DNA from: an uncultured Porphyromonadaceae bacterium | GTDB lineage: Bacteria; Bacteroidota; Bacteroidia; Bacteroidales; Muribaculaceae | Direction: 5' to 3' | Assembly: GCA_902493335.1 (NCBI GenBank) | Contig: CABUPJ010000024.1 | Span: 1 to 51,128, forward strand | Length of the DNA stretch: 51,128 nucleotides | In this document: one piece after another, positions 50,851-51,128 of the stretch | Layout: each line of letters begins with the position of its first letter | Numbering within the stretch: the stretch's first letter is position 1 | Position numbers and translations under genes: made by a program | Notes under the pieces: model-generated | Database searches by the model: none | Told to the model about the DNA's origin: nothing | What the model saw: the letters and a program-made list of their open reading frames with translations, nothing else

Positions 50851-50901
50851 TATAATGTGAATTATAGGTTAGCATATGCTGATAACTATGCTACAAAATT
50901 A

Positions 50902-51128
50902 AGAAATAAAGTATAGTGGTCGGTGATGATAATTGTTAAAGAAGTTAAAATGGAAAAATCCTGCTTTTTATGGGGTTTTTCTTTGGTGTTGGTGTCGTTT
51001 TGGGCTGCATTTGTCTTGCGGCCAAAAAAGTTCAGAAAAGGGTGATTTTGTAACGCGCTGATTTGCAAGGGCAATTAAATTTTTCTTGAAAAAACATGTA
51101 AAAATATTTGGTGGGAATAGGAAAAAGC
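50902..51128. other. Noncoding end of the window
   Basis: AT-rich sequence with T/A runs upstream of the GH5 gene. Only a 62-codon minus-strand frame without a signal peptide or domain is present, and I do not support it. Confidence 0.4.

Noticed and set aside
50886..51074. 62-codon minus-strand frame at the right edge
   Set aside because: No signal peptide, domain or promoter; it overlaps the GH5 promoter region.

Overview
The window looks like a chromosomal segment of a gut-type Bacteroidales bacterium, most likely Muribaculaceae. This is an inference from gene content and promoter type. There is a TonB-dependent receptor with a carboxypeptidase-like N-terminal domain, DUF5689/DUF6359/choice-of-anchor J lipoproteins, a PMCA-type calcium ATPase, a YfhO protein, a TGS-containing nucleoside kinase and a DUF4294 protein. 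Promoters follow the Bacteroidetes pattern TTTG, about 20 nt, TAnnTTTG. No rRNA, tRNA or CRISPR array was seen.

Layout. 1-1.8 kb: a gene cut by the window edge and a divergent ClpX-like AAA+ ATPase. 1.9-5.0 kb: nadB, a DUF4294 gene and xerD in one operon, convergent with an S24-type repressor gene coupled to rnhB (5.0-6.4 kb). 6.5-9.6 kb: a YfhO membrane protein and a small methyltransferase-like protein. 9.8-10.8 kb: a secreted protein with a C-terminal sorting-type domain, followed by a 131-bp inverted-repeat element. 11.3-18.6 kb: an operon of one TonB-dependent receptor and two paralogous surface lipoproteins, the best candidate here for an uncharacterised system. 18.8-19.6 kb: AT-rich remnant DNA with a winged-helix fragment. 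19.7-22.5 kb: korB and korA. 22.7-24.25 kb: a complete IS4-family insertion sequence with 14-bp inverted repeats and a 9-bp target duplication. 24.3-29.2 kb: polyprenol-phosphate mannose synthase, dihydroorotase and calcium ATPase in one operon.

29.4-33.4 kb: nucleoside kinase, TPR protein, HAD phosphatase and ribF. 33.4-34.7 kb: pyrH-frr. 34.8-38.4 kb: manC, a WaaE-like glycosyltransferase, an AlkD-like repair protein and a secreted protein. 38.6-43.9 kb: ybeY-mnmG, then a perfect parS centromere site, then apt-uvrC-dtd. 44-47.1 kb: glgB and an AraC regulator whose promoter is interleaved with the glgB terminator. 47.2-50.9 kb: an LPG-synthase-like membrane protein, carboxy(nor)spermidine dehydrogenase and a GH5 lipoprotein.

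Most of the window is housekeeping DNA. The parts most worth following up are the parS site beside mnmG, the receptor/OB-fold lipoprotein operon with its structured 5' leader, the palindrome inside the promoter of the S24 repressor, the ClpX-like ATPase with an altered Walker B motif, and several short interspersed repeats.
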